From: Timema cristinae
Taxonomy: Eukaryota; Arthropoda; Insecta; Phasmatodea; Timematidae
Reading direction: 5' to 3'
DNA length: 64,000 nucleotides
Assembly (NCBI GenBank): GCA_039000515.1
Contig: JBCFYV010000012.1
Location: 8,240,287-8,304,286 of the forward strand
A program made the translations under genes and the position numbers. Below the pieces are notes generated by a model, which ran no database searches, was not told the origin of the DNA, and saw nothing but the letters and a program-made list of their open reading frames with translations. This document shows, in pieces, positions 46,150 to 57,159 of the stretch (position 1 is its first letter; each line of letters begins with the position of its first letter).

Positions 46150-46380
46150 CCAGATCAATACCCTTTTAAAATATGCACGTGTATCTACTCTAATGGGGTA
46201 GGAATGAGTAAGGTAGAATTTAGAGGAAGTGTACACACATTTCGTGTAGAGAGTGAGTGAGAAACCATTAAAAATCAAACACACTTAGTACACCCTCTCA
46301 GAATTCAACCCCAACCTACCCGTCACCGGTAAACTTGACTAAATCAGCTTGATATTCAGTCCCCGTGCCCACCTCTGTTA
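46150..46380 (-). mobile_element. SINE family F2, no tail
   Basis: On the minus strand: a head relic, GTTGAATTCTGAGAGGGTG, the body with CTCACTCACTCTCTACACG and CATTCCTACCCCATTAGAGT. Confidence 0.6.
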
Positions 46381-46479
46381 TTTTACATTAATAATGAGGA
46401 TCCCTTTTCAGGGTTGCATAATTTAATTGAAGGGAAATAATGTGCTATGTAACAACTGTAACACTTCATATTTACTTGT

Positions 46480-46695
46480 GTTACAATACATAGAGAAAGC
46501 TCAGGTCCCGATGTGCGTGGGTTAAAACCCAGGCAGGGTAGGAGGATTTTACTTGAGCGATAAACGTCCATAGCACAACTTCTTCTGGAGGGGAAGTTAA
46601 GCTGTTGGTCCCATGTCGATTGTGGCGTGTAAAATAACCCTGAAAGGTTTGTGAGAATACCTCACCTGGCACAGTTGGTGGGATCTTTCACTCTC
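46480..46695 (-). mobile_element. Unclassified SINE-like repeat
   Basis: The minus strand carries CGCCACAATCGACATGGGAC, then CAACAGCTTAACTTCCCCTC, and a tRNA-like GGGTTTTAACCCACGCACAT. The first segment resembles a core I recall from several insect SINE-type repeats. The family was not determined. Confidence 0.4.
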
Positions 46696-47420
46696 GACAA
46701 TATACATGTTCGGTTCAGAAAGTGCATATTAAATACCCCAAATAAATAAAATTAAAAATAGAGAAACAAACTTATCTGTAACCATTTATGAAAGTTCTGA
46801 TTGTAGGTCAAATTAGGGTAAGAGAAGAATTATTAAGGTTTAAAACTTTTTGATTCTTTTAAATTTCAACTTACTGAGAGAAACGAGGTTTTGTTTTAAC
46901 TTGACCATTAGTAATTTCGTCTTTCTGTCTGTCTGGATCTTTGTTCCGAGATAACTTTCATATGCATGATCGATTTTAAAGACATTCTTTGAACCTAGGC
47001 AAAACAAAATATCTACTGTGCATGGTTTATTGAGATGTTTATCCATTTAGCATAAATATGGCGGCTACTTAAACATATGTAGTTTGTCCCGCGATAACTG
47101 CAAAATGCATGGACAAATTTTAACAAAGTTTGGCAGGAATATTTTTTTTAACCCAGGCTGAATTATGTATTTCCAGTAGGCCTACATCGTTTTTCAATTT
47201 GGTGGTCCAGGCTTTTGGCAGTAATCGTGGGGAAAAAAGAGACAGATAGACGAAATGCCAAACGGTCGAAATAAAACAAGACCTTGATTCATTTGGTCAA
47301 TTAATATCTCCTAGTTACAATTATGTGTTAAGCATATTTTGCCCTTGAATTTTGTTGCCAATCATTTTAATGGCGCTATGTTAAGGTAGATGGTTTGTTT
47401 GAATGTGTGTGTATTCTCAC

Positions 47421-47556
47421 CGTGCACACAGCAGGGAAGTGTTTGCTAGCGGGCAATGTAGCATGGTCCAGCCCTAGTAGAATGACCGCGGTGTAGACAA
47501 GTATGCAGCCTACAACGACCATGTTATTTAGCCGCGGACTGGACAGCTTGATGTAT
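47421..47556 (-). CDS. GABA-B-R3: GABA-B-like receptor, TM2 exon (first supported)
   Basis: Acceptor TTTTGTTTGACTCAG|A (47557/47556), donor GTGCACG|GTGAGA (47421/47420). It encodes YIKLSSPRLNNMVVVGCILV, then YTAVILLGLDHATLPASKHF and PAVCT. The IKLSSPRLNN motif ending intracellular loop 1, TM2 and the loop Cys before TM3 (VCT-AR) match GABA-B receptors. The 136-bp exon begins with the last base of a codon, so the TM1 exon must end in phase 2. I could not find that exon in the rest of the window. Confidence 0.94.
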
Positions 47557-48054
47557 CTGAGTCAAACAAAACATATTGCTATGTACAGAGAGTGTTTGAT
47601 GCCTTAAATTGTATTACATGGGCAGAACATTTACTTTTAAAATGTTAATATAGCTCATCTCACTCCACGGATAACATCTACCTTATGGTTAAACGGATAG
47701 TGGTGGGGGATTGAGCACAATTTATGTGAGAGATTGGTGGTTTGGGCACCATAGACCCAACTAGAAGGAAATGTAAATATGTGGATTGGGCACTTCATAG
47801 TATAATATTAAATTTAAATTAATACAATAAATTTCCAATAGATTTCACTGTAGTATAAGCCATCCAGCTGAACGTTAGCTACTCCGTAAAATATGTCTGA
47901 GCGAAATTTTTTTTTATAAGAGGTGGAGCAAGGCTAGGATAGGTTAAGTTGGGCTAGCATTGCCCAATATACCTTGGGAGGAAATTGTATAGCAAGGTTA
48001 GGTACCTCCACTTTTAAAGGGAAATCATGGCACAAGGTACCAATGCCCTATATG

Positions 48055-48275
48055 TTCATGTTATACGCATATATGATAAACAATGTAGTAGGGATGAGGA
48101 AGGAAGCATTTTATAGGTAATATATCTGCATTTGTGTGGAAAGAACGTGGGAAACTAGCTGGGAAAACCACCCTCAGTAAACCTGAACAAGATTCGAACC
48201 CCGATTTCCCAGTCATCCGCAGGCCAGTCTAACACGAGAATGACGCCTTGGACAGTTCAACCACCGAAGAGGATA
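48055..48275 (-). mobile_element. SINE family F2
   Basis: On the minus strand: head CTTCGGTGGTTGAACTGTCC, B box GGGGTTCGAATCTTGTTCAG, body GAGGGTGGTTTTCCCAGCTA, then CTTCCTCATCCCTACTACAT. The tail is missing. A (TA)n microsatellite abuts its 5' end. Confidence 0.8.
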
Positions 48276-48282
48276 TATAGAC

Positions 48283-48285
<3 letters not shown>

Positions 48286-48335
<50 letters not shown>
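48286..48335. repeat. (TA)n microsatellite
   Basis: About 50 bp of uninterrupted AT dinucleotides. Confidence 0.95.
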
Positions 48336-48337
<2 letters not shown>

Positions 48338-48554
48338 CTAACTAAACTAGGTATTATCTGGAGGGTGAGACGGACTCTTAAGACATTTAATAAAGTAAAA
48401 ATAGTGACAATAAAATTCAAATATAGTGAAAGAAAAATTATCAAATGATGAACTAATTCGAAAACATGTTGGTGAAGGTTTTTTTAGGGATTCTCTTTAG
48501 TTTATATTTAATGTTAATGCACTTATGTGATTCCCCGCCTCCTCCTTTCTATGC

Positions 48555-48755
48555 TCTGATTCTTATAACCTATCCGGGCTACACACATATCATCACTAAT
48601 GGGAATGGTTAGAATTTAGAGAAAGTGTACCCCATATTTTCATGTAGGAAGAAAAGTAACCCATTTAGGAAAAACTACCTGTGTGCACCCAGATGAAATT
48701 TGAACCCCCAAACCGAACAAACCTAGACAAGACTTACGCCTCTGAGGCCCGGCCA
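48555..48755 (-). mobile_element. SINE family F2, diverged
   Basis: On the minus strand: GGGGGTTCAAATTTCATCTG (B-box region), GGTAGTTTTTCCTAAATGGG, CTAAATTCTAACCATTCCCA, and a TAGCCCGGATAGGT tail relic. Confidence 0.65.
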
Positions 48756-48929
48756 AAATCTTACCATTAATCAATCGGGGTTTACCTTTCTACAGTGACG
48801 TATTAATGGATAGGGATTAAAAGCATCATTTGTAAATAATCTAGTTTGAAAAGCGTTTGCTAATATGAAAATTCAGTTAATAAAGTGCACGTTAGAACCT
48901 ATTAATGATATATATATTTATTAATCACT

Positions 48930-49060
48930 GTTTTAAGCCTGTGGCTTGGGTAAGTTTTTAAATTCAAGTAATACATTTTCCACTACCAGCTGTCTAGGCC
49001 TGTCGTAGCTTCATATGCCTTATAAAATATCTAAGACTAGGACAGCAGTAGTGTTCTGGC
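48930..49060 (-). mobile_element. SINE family F3, 3' part
   Basis: Collinear on the minus strand with 27065-27175: CTGTCCTAGTCTTAGATATT, then AAGGCATATGAAGCTACGAC and AGGCCTAGACAGCTGGTAGT. Confidence 0.75.
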
Positions 49061-49568
49061 CCTATGAGAACAGCTCTGTAATAGGTATAATTTTATCATG
49101 TGACCACGCCCCTCACTCTCTGATTGGCTGTTGGTTTGCCACCTCCCATACTCCTGACCCCTATACCCTCCTCCTGACCCACTTTCCAGTGTTCCAAACT
49201 TGTTTATTCTTGTCTTATTTGTTTTTTTATTTGAGTTAATTGCTGTTTTATGTGTGCTTTAGGGTTATTTATGTTTGCTCATTGCGCTTTTTATTATTGC
49301 TCATTGATTTTTTTATGTCTGGGTAGGAATGGGAAGGGACGTTGGAGTTTTTTATTTATTTATTGGCGTGCAGTCCACGGCGTCATGCATTACTCCCTTG
49401 TCATCGGAGGGAACACGGAGCATGAAGCTATTCTGACGGCAGCGTAGCGAAAAGTGTGAGAGATGGATCCTAGCCTAAGGCCCCTTTCACTTCGCCTTAC
49501 TACCCGCTCCTTATAAGTATGTGTTGCAATCCCATCCCCCACCCTCTATATGGTAATGGGTTTTCCCG

Positions 49569-50090
49569 ATGTCGCAACCTCTTGTGTGGTTATGGGTTTT
49601 TTCCCAGTGACTCATACCTGGCATCAGTTTGTGGGTCGACAAGACAAGTTGGGACAATAATATATCGTGACCTTGAAAGATGTCGCGATGGGTTCTCTCT
49701 GATGATTGGCGCCATCTTGGCGTCTCGACAAAACAGGAATAGATCATGACCTTGAAACCGTGAGGTAGGACATTGATTACGGCAACCCACCCCTCGGCAA
49801 TGGGTTTTCCGATAATATCATCGCACTGTCGCAACCCTGATGACAGGCACCAGTTTGGCGGGTCAATAAGACAAGTAGAGACAGAAATAGAACACGACCT
49901 TGAATTATGTCGCAATGGGTTTTTCTCTGATGACTGGTGTGCCAGTTTGGCAACTCGACAAACCGAGCCGAGACAAGAATAGATTATGACCTTGAAAGCG
50001 TGAACTAGTACAAGAAGTCATTAAACCTGTTCATATTTAGTGACAGTTTGATGGCTCGACAAGTCGAGACTCGTATCTACGTGTAAGGGG
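49569..50090. repeat. Degenerate ~80-150-bp tandem units, probable Polinton terminal array
   Basis: The phrase GACCTTGAAA/T recurs at 49670, 49748, 49896 and 49988. Each is preceded by a GGTCGACAAGACAAG… or CTCGACAAA…-like segment and a CAG(T)TTGGCG/GTTTGTGGG segment. ATGTCGCRATGGGTTTT-like starts occur near 49569, 49680 and 49907. The units alternate in length and are diverged. Confidence 0.75.
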
Positions 50091-50231
50091 ACATAAAATA
50101 TTTGCGTGAATAAAACACGATATTACAAAACATATATTTATTAAACATTAAAGGTTTTTACAGACATATATTAAAAGTTTCACAGACATCATATTTAATA
50201 TTTAATATAGACTTTTACAGGAATGCTGCAT

Positions 50232-50930
50232 TTATTCGTTCATAAGTTTTTCTACAGTGTCTCTAAGATGTGTTAGTAAAATTTTCTTTAGTTCACAATT
50301 CAGAATATAATAGTCCAAACCGATGACATGACGTAGATAATAGTTAGCACTGATAAGATCCAGGTTTCTGATGTGCGTTTTCACCGTAGGCTGTTCGAGA
50401 TTAATGCCATCCGTTGATTCTGTGGGCGTGTCGCATAAATCCACTACGAGTGTGTCGATCAAATCGTTGCAATAGCGTGCGACTGGTTGACCACATATCC
50501 CGGGGGTCGACAGCAACGTCAATGAGGTCCCACACATCATAAAGACGCGCCCAGCTAGGTGCTATATAGGTGACCCGTTTGAGTCCGGCGTCTTGTTTCT
50601 CGCTGATGATGACCATACGGTCACCGCAAATGCATCTTAGAGATATTAAATAAAAAAACTTCTGTGGAGGTAACGTGTTTCTGAAAAACTTTGATATGAC
50701 TGACTTGTAGCTGCCCAGTTCTTGCCACTCTTTACGGTTAAACATCGCGCAATTCCCTTCGCATTTTTCAAGTTGTAGATAGGGAGTAAAGTTGTCTTGA
50801 CGCTAATGACAACGATGACTCTCTTGGCGTCGACTTCATCCAGTGGGAACAAAGTGTTGAAAATATTGGTGATGGCGAGAGGCTTCACCGGCTTTGCTTT
50901 GCGGTTGCAAACGTTTTTATCTTCCATGAT
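50232..50930 (-). pseudogene. Polinton protein of unknown function (last gene)
   Basis: Starts MEDKNVCNRKAKPVK, runs through LFPLDEVDAKRVIVVI, shifts frame into FNRKEWQELGSYKSVISKFF and SLRCICGDRMVIISEKQDAG, and shifts again before DTLVVDLCDTPTESTDGINL and a C-terminal leucine-rich stretch ending near 50232. Two frameshifts are visible. I recognise no domain. Its position after the protease and its strand place it in the Polinton. Confidence 0.6.
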
Positions 50931-51084
50931 GTTTGTTCTCTTTGATGACTGTCACGGTTATGGCCGGTACGCCATCGGGGCAACCCTTTTATTGGCTCAC
51001 GATGAATGGACGCAGCCTCTTGAGGGGCGGCAGGACCCTACAGTCTTGAAAAATGTGTTGTACTAACTCACCACCTTAGCGTCG

Positions 51085-51483
51085 TTGCTTGTATGATTGT
51101 TAGGCTAAAATAGGGTTAGGAAAGCTTTCATTGGAATGTCCTGGGCGCCATAGATAAGGTACATGAGACAACAATGGCCGCAAAGGTCTGAGGCGATGCT
51201 TTGAAGTTGTAGCGTGCTATGTTTTTGCGTATAAATGCCAGATGTCATTTATATGGGGTGGAAAACCATTACTGTCAAAATATTCCCCCACGCAATTCTT
51301 GTCGATAAAGATTGTGACCCAATGTGTCGCAGGCTTGGTGTGTGGATGAGTGTTGATGACGAGAGAGAGAGGTCGAGCTATTCTAGCAGGTAGTTAATCA
51401 GCAGGGAAAACACCCGACTGTACAGAACGGAATCAAGGGTTTGTTTTCAGCGCACGTCTTATGGTATGCGTGTCCATCTTCAA
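51085..51483 (-). pseudogene. Adenain-like cysteine protease (Polinton PRO)
   Basis: Minus-strand frames give MDTHTIRRALKTNP at the N-terminus and, after stops, PATHWVTIFIDKNCVGEYFD with the catalytic His (THW) and acidic residue (EYFDS). IASDLCGHCCLMYL then carries the catalytic Cys in the expected CGHxC setting. This order and spacing match adenovirus-type proteases, which mature capsids in Polintons. At least four stops or shifts separate the pieces. Confidence 0.75.
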
Positions 51484-51489
51484 TCATCC

Positions 51490-51945
51490 AATCTCAAAGT
51501 CCCAAACGATGGAGGCCGAACAGAAATTCCATACACAACTATGTGCCATGCACATGGTGCGGCCCAATTTAAGTGTTTTCAAAGACGAACCAACTCTGTA
51601 GTACAGATCTACGACGGGTGTAGGCGTGTATTTTATTAGAAACTTTTCTTTTCTCCCTCTTTGACGTAGACGGTTTCTGCACGCGTTGTGGCACGGAAGA
51701 TGAGGGATTAGAGCAGGCTGTAATACATATCACCGCTATCCCAAGGAATACCGTGCAATTTGTTGACGATATAATCGGCTTGCCTTTTAGCGGCGGATGA
51801 AAGAACCTCGATAGAATATGGGGGTTTTACCACCCAATGTTGAAATAATGTACCGCATACAGATAAAACACTCAGTTACTTGACGATAAACTCTTTTCTG
51901 TCGTCGATGAAGCTCTGGAAATCCACAATGACGTCTATGATTTAA
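51490..51945 (-). pseudogene. Conserved Polinton protein of unknown function
   Basis: Frames read IVDFQSFIDDRKEF, then HWVVKPPYSIEVLSSAAKRQ followed by ADYIVNKLHGIPWDSGDMYY, then ATTRAETVYVKEGEKRKFLI and VVDLYYRVGSSLKTLKLG. It lies directly between the major capsid gene and the protease, on the same strand. I associate this segment with Polintons but do not know its role. Several stops are present. Confidence 0.5.
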
Positions 51946-51959
51946 ATGACGAGTGTAAG

Positions 51960-53245
51960 GGGTAGAAAGTCGCTTATATTAACTCCCATTAACGGTCACG
52001 AAGGTTCTGTCCTGTCTATGGTGATGATGTTGGCAAACTCCCCGTTCACGTTACATTTGACGGTTTCGGTGAGAGCTCTGGTTAAGTTCACTTCGATGTT
52101 CAGAGAGACATGCCTCATCAAATTCCAATGCGATGACAAATGAGCAGACAAATTAGGTGTGAGATTGAAAGCCATAAGATGATAGCTTTTAGGTAAGGCT
52201 TCCCGTTTGATGTCGCTAACTTCATTTATGAAATGGTTACCCGTTCCAGTAAACGGTGAGTGGTAAAATATGACATAGTTGCCGTTTGACAAATCGGGCT
52301 GTAGCAGTCTCCACGTCACTTGTTCCCGTCCACGTACAGCGAGAAATAGTCCATGTCATAAATTTGGAAGTTGAACGGGTTCTTGGCGGCATCTCCATTG
52401 AATGCAGCGTTTAATACAAATCCCACGATGCATCGTTTGGGTAACTGTCCCGTGAATACTTTGTCCAGTGATTTCCTATGCACAGCCGTAGGGATAGTGA
52501 GAATTTTTACTTTCACGCGGGTGATGGGATACTTTGCGGGACTAACCTTTAATGCCTTGGCATGGGCCAAAATTATAGAATGTGCTACTTTGAAACGTCG
52601 CACTAGAAGGCCGACTTAAGCGAAGTTAACCTTAAAGTGAGGGAGTTCAGGGACGGCCATAAGTCTAAACCCGACTCTGGAACGGACCAACTTGGCTCTG
52701 ACTTCGGTGTCGTTCAAAATATATTTCTCTTGGTTAAATACGTCACCATGTAGATACTCCAAACAACCATCATCTTACGTTTTGAGGTGAGATTGCAATG
52801 GCCCTCAAATCCTTTGTTGCCAGCGTTAGCCTCCTCAAGGTTTCCTGGGATGTCTGCGAACCACATACCACACGTCAAATTTGTTCTTTTGGCGTCACTG
52901 TTGTAATTGAGCAGCGTCTCAATGTACGATCTATGAGCATACGTGTTGCATGTGGTGAGACTAGTTTTTTGTTTAAAAACACATCCACCTATGTGAATAG
53001 TGCATGCAACCAATTGTAGACGGGAGCAATTTGATCCACTTCTGTGAAAGGCCCACCTTTGGGTTTCATGATGGCCGCCCTGAGATAGAGTACAGTATGT
53101 GAAAGATCTATATATAACTCGCCTTGACCGGTAACGGTAAATTCGATGTGCGAATCAATGTTGAGGAAAGAGCAGGTTTGTACTGGAGACATTGATCACT
53201 TTCAAGACTGGTTTGCGTGGGTGGGATGGAAAAAAGATCGAGTTA
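51960..53245 (-). pseudogene. Polinton major capsid protein (double jelly-roll type)
   Basis: In order: IEFTVTGQGELYIDLSHTVL, then LRAAIMKPKGGPFTEVDQIA, YNWLHALF, then RSYIETLLNYNSDAK with CGMWFADIPGNLEE, LCDRF-type segments in damaged frames, FKVAHSIILAHAKALKVSPA with YPITRVKVKILTIP, FVLNAAFNGDAAKNPFNFQI, YDMDYFSLYVDGN, and finally LTPNLSAHLSSHWNLMRHV before a C-terminal EVNLTRALTETVKCNVNGEF. This is the most recognisable Polinton structural protein and the longest retained gene here. At least three frameshifts are present. Confidence 0.8.
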
Positions 53246-53249
53246 ACTG

Positions 53250-53690
53250 CTGGCACACACGCAGGACTAGGGGTGTAGAAACGATATTTCAACTGAAAAT
53301 ATCAACCTTTTCAATATTGATTTTATACGTCGGGCAACGACAGAAGACTGAGGACGGTGATTTTTACAACGCCCTTTATAGCCTGAGCCGGTCATCAGTA
53401 TATTGATCATCTGCTCCACCTTGCGTATCAGAATGGTTTCAGCCTCACCGACACGCTGCCATAGAGCTTCTTTGAAAGGACTAAACTGATTGGCAACGTC
53501 AGAGCACGTTGATACCCGTATCAAGCACCTGTTTTCTCACGTATTTAGCGCCGCTTATCAGCAACAGTACGATGCTCTTGAAAAGACCAATGTAATACTT
53601 TCCATCCCGTGCCCGCGTTGATAGGGAACACCGTGGTAGATCGTAGATATTCCTGTTCCAGCCTGGTTTACGTAGTATCTTTGGTAGGAA
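53250..53690 (-). pseudogene. Conserved small Polinton protein
   Basis: Frames read RDGKYYIGLFKSIVLLLISG, AKYVRKQVLDTGINVL, DVANQFSPFKEALWQRVGEA and MINILMTGSGYKGRCKN. It has a hydrophobic segment, helical predictions by eye, and a basic GSGYKG-type end. It sits between the minor and major capsid-like genes. The function is not known to me. Confidence 0.5.
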
Positions 53691-54435
53691 CATTTAATGT
53701 TGAGCAACGTCTAAAATGAAATTTCTCGCACACTTTTCCAAACTTGAATGGTAAAGGTTCACCAGTGACTGTTCTTATATTAATTTCCAGGCTTTCAATT
53801 TCCATTCTAAGTATGGGTACGTAGTGCAACGGATCATAGCTAACTGTTTTATTTAAGCCGTAGAGATAATTTATGTTGTTGATACCAACGATACGTAAAA
53901 ATGGTGCCATAATGTCACCCACGGGCTGAGGATCAACGGTATCCGTGTAAATGTACGTTTGCGAGGGCAATCCTAGTAGAAAGTTAGTGTCGCACGGTGA
54001 ATTTAAGACTTTGATCAGCTTGATCTGAGGATTAAAATCGAGCTGTAGACTTAGTTAACTCGATAGAGTCAGCAGCTGTATATTTGGTGAAGAAGAAGCA
54101 ACGTCCACGTGTTTATTGGGGTTTGTGTACTTGAATACAAATCTGGAAACCCCTTTAAACGCTTCTATTTCGTTTAGGGATTTGATCAATTCATGCATAA
54201 TGCTTTAGTTTCCAGGAGGGATGTGATCCTTGAATATTTGTTCCACGCCTTTAGCGTTCACCCAGTTGTACCATACAATATTTTGGCCCTCGGTTACGGT
54301 GGTGAAAGAACACATATATTGGAATTTGGCGAAAGCGACTTCCCAAATGCATTCGACTGTAAAATGTTAAGGTAGTTGCGTGGTGAAATTCGCGAGGGTA
54401 TTTTTTGGGAGATATCCCATAAAGATGTCGCTTGG
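53675..54435 (-). pseudogene. Probable Polinton minor capsid (penton-like) protein
   Basis: From the right: NTLANFTTQLP, then after a stop HFTVECIWEVAFAKFQYMCS, then NIVWYNWVNAKGVEQIFKDH, LIKSLNEIEAFKGVSRFVF, and a C-terminal region with TYIYTDTVDPQPVGDIMAPF, LRIVGI, YDPLHYVPILRMEIESLEIN and KFGKVCEKFHFRRC. The beta-rich composition and the position next to the major capsid gene suggest the minor capsid protein. The assignment to penton is inference. Two in-frame stops are present. Confidence 0.55.
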
Positions 54436-55470
54436 CAAAGTAATTTAGAACTGGTCCTTCATGGTAAGGCGCTGACGTAGCTGGGAGAAATAGAAGAAAT
54501 AAAATTGGTGGGGTAACATTTCCCCTGCAGTATACTTTTTTCTGGCAACTTTACCCTTGACAGGTAGTATTTTATTGACTTCAAAAGTTTCAGGAAGACG
54601 TACGTGTTGCAATTCCAGTTCGTATAAATATCCCTCCACCTCCTCACCATCATGATCGGTCAGCCTGTAGATGACTGATTTTCGTAACACGACACTGCAG
54701 ACTTTGAAAATTTCTTCGCTCCAAATGCTTTCTTAGACCTTTTCAAACAGCATTTTTGATATTCTAATACGAACCGTGTCACCAACTTTTATTTTTGGCC
54801 TACTATTAAAGTATAGATGCCAATTACCGTACATATTGTCTCTGAATTGAATCACATTGGTTTCTGAAACGTTGGCAGGCACCACCTTGATACTGGAAAG
54901 TTTTGCGCCATTGTAACCATCTACGAGATCTTGAAGGACGTCCACATACCAATATGTGTTATTTTTGGTAAAGTAGCGCCACATACGCCCTTTCAGAGTT
55001 CTATTGAATCGTTCCAAAATGCTACCCTTCACGCCGGATTATAAGTGGTGTAGTAATGCACGCCTTCCTGATTGAGAAATTTACTGGCTAGACGTGCCGT
55101 GAACTTTGTCTCCTTGTCCGTCTGTAAACTTAGAGTTTTACGGCCGCTTTATTTGAAAATGTTTGGAAAGGTGTCTCTCACGACGCTCCCCATCATGGAT
55201 GGAATCATCGTCACCCATGCCATCTTGCTAAATACGTCGATGACGGTGAGGCAGTACACTGCACCGTTGTTGTATTTTCCGAGACTCCGCATATCGTCGA
55301 GATCGGCTTGCCAGAGATCGTCAATGTTTGACACCATGTACTTGTTGCGTGGAAACGTTTTTTATTACCGGTTTGTGTAAGGTACAAGCGTCCTTTGCAC
55401 GAAGCCATTCTTGTACTTTTTCGGGATATTTCTTGGCATTTATGAGCGACGCCAACCCTGCAAACCCTGC
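54436..55470 (-). pseudogene. Polinton DDE integrase
   Basis: N-terminal relic EWLRAKDACTLHKPV, then VSNIDDLWQADLDDMRSLGK (first catalytic Asp in QADLDDM), VYCLTVIDVFSKMAWVTMIP (second Asp), and GSILERFNRTLKGRMWRYFT with the glutamate of the DDE triad. Next come VDGYNGAKLSSIKVVPANVS, KVGDTVRIRISKMLFEKV, and a C-terminal chromo-like part with VIYRLTDHDGEEVEGYLYEL and ELQHVRLPETFEVNKILPVK. All three catalytic positions survive by sight. The gene is interrupted by frameshifts near 55.35 and 55.03 kb and a stop after FEKV. Confidence 0.85.
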
Positions 55471-55474
55471 AGGA

Positions 55475-56155
55475 TTAGAAGGGTCCTAGTAGATGTTGGC
55501 TAAACGGGTCATTAAGCTCGGAAAGGCAGCACCTGTTTTCGTACACCCTTTTCAGTTTATTCTTTTTAGGGCGTTTCGATGGTGTAAGGGGTTGAGATAC
55601 GGGCGTCAGATCTCTAATGGGCACCAAACGTTTCGGATTTACAATACATTCTTTCGGAACGTTTATTTTTTGAAGCTCCGTGAGAAACTCTCGCCACCCA
55701 GACGGCTCACTGTGTCTTCTTGCTATGGCCAGATCGTAGACTAAATCCACAATTTTAGATTCACGGAGAGGCATATCGTGAATACTCACTTTCCCGTTTT
55801 CGTTCCACGAGATACCACCTCGGGAAATAATATTTTCTAGTAAAAGTTTAGCTTTTTACGTGCCTGCGTTGGTACAGTATTGAGTAGAGCAGAGATGGGA
55901 AATACAGACACTCAGGGGTGGGCATGGTGGCGATGGTGGTAATTTCAGGTGGTGGAGGGTGTTCACTAACGTGGAGATAGAGCTGTAGCACTTGTTGATA
56001 TAAAATCCATTTAGACTTGTCAAGTTTTTAAGCGAAGATTTTTTCCATTTCCTTGTCCAACTCGGAGACCACTAGATTTGTGGCCGATGCCACTTGGTGG
56101 TGTTGCTTGTAACGGTGTAATATTTCCGGCGACACCAATATAATCTTTTTCGTGT
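55475..56155 (-). pseudogene. Conserved Polinton protein (possible PX-type virion protein)
   Basis: Frames give KKIILVSPEILHRYKQHHQV, NLVVSELDKEMEKIF, then after a stop WILYQQVLQLYLHVSEHPPP, KLLLENIISRGGISWNENGK, then MSIHDMPLRESKIVDLVYDL and ARRHSEPSGWREFLTELQ, ending in a proline/lysine-rich stretch (SKRPKKNKLKRVYEN). It is upstream of the integrase on the same strand. Polintons often carry a protein like this, but its role is unknown to me, and the PX name is tentative. Confidence 0.5.
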
Positions 56156-56165
56156 GTTCAATTAT

Positions 56166-56456
56166 TTACTTGTTGAATAAGGAACCAAAGACACCGCTGA
56201 TTAAAGGGGCTAAAAGTAAGGGCAGGAACGCTCCTCCTTTCTGAACGAGTAGTCGTCTCTTCTTCTACCAGCACTCTCCTCGTTTGACTATCTTGCGCAA
56301 CATTTTCTTGTGAGCATGTAACTTTGTCTTCTGTGCATTTTTAAACGGCACCCGCCCTTTTAAAGTGTTGTATGCACACTCGCAAACAGAGTTAATCCGT
56401 TTCTGGTAGGCCGTTTTCAGAAAGGCGACACGTTGCTAAGGGTTCATGCGATGCAT
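56166..56456 (-). pseudogene. Small basic/hydrophobic Polinton protein
   Basis: Starts MHRMNP, then a stop, then QRVAFLKTAYQKRINSVCEC, a basic middle (KTKLHAHKKMLRKIVKRGEC), a second stop after W, and KKRRLLVQKGGAFLPLLLAP followed by LISGVFGSLFNK and TAA at 56166-56168. The C-terminal 20 residues would form a membrane-type helix. Small proteins with this layout accompany Polinton capsid genes. I give no function. Confidence 0.5.
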
Positions 56457-56517
56457 CGCAAGTAGAAGAGGGGCTTGCTTCAGCTTTTGGGACTCATGGT
56501 TACGAAATGATCTGTAA

Positions 56518-57159
56518 TCAGGAATTGTCGGTGTTTTTTATAGATTTTGCGTGATAAGTACACGCCGCACCCAGCATTTGTGCGGGTTCTATATCTGAAC
56601 CATTCGGGAGTACCTTGTTTGAAATCAAACCATATATACCCGTGAAGAGTACTTGTAGCATCAGCGTAAGCCTCTTGTAAAACATGGGGGTTTTCAAGAA
56701 AGACTTTACGTGCATAGTGTTTAATCTGAGCTTTTTTCCCTGAGATTTTGAAAAAGCACGATATAATGTGCGTTTAATGAAATGTCTCTTTGACCATTGC
56801 CCTGGGGGAATATATTTTTTAAGGTTCATGACGCTAATATTTTAATGGTGGCATCCTTTAGTGAAAAGATCGTTGACCTCTTCGTTGGCTTCACGCATCA
56901 GGTCGTCCAGGATAATCAGTTGTGGAAAGTCATTACAGGTTTCATCCATTTCCGGCAAACCCTTACACAATATGACGCTGGGACTTGACCTGTCCTGTTC
57001 GAATCCCGGTTGCCATAAAGCATAATACCCTGTGATTTTATCAAATTTAACGTCACACTATGTGTCCAAGAGACAGATAAAGTCGACTACAAAATGTGAC
57101 TCTCCACAGCCAGAAGGGCCGCTGATGATGGCCAAAAATTTATGTTCCTACTTGTCCAT
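56518..57159 (-). pseudogene. Polinton packaging-type ATPase (FtsK/HerA-like), catalytic Lys lost
   Basis: ATG at 57159, then a TAG after MDK, then KFLAIISGPSGCGESHFVVD. This is a Walker A (P-loop) motif in which the expected Lys is Glu (GCGES). Next are a stop after LLDT, a stretch of about 40 codons, QLIILDDLMREANEEVNDLF (Walker B, DD), a stop after CHH, and a C-terminal part NISVMNLKKYIPPGQWSKRH through KKLRLNTMHVKSFLKTPMF. In Polintons this ATPase is thought to package DNA into capsids. The lost Lys and three stops make it inactive. Confidence 0.78.

Noticed and set aside
50797..51066. Plus-strand open frames across the Polinton
   Set aside because: Shadows of the minus-strand pseudogenes, without recognisable domains.
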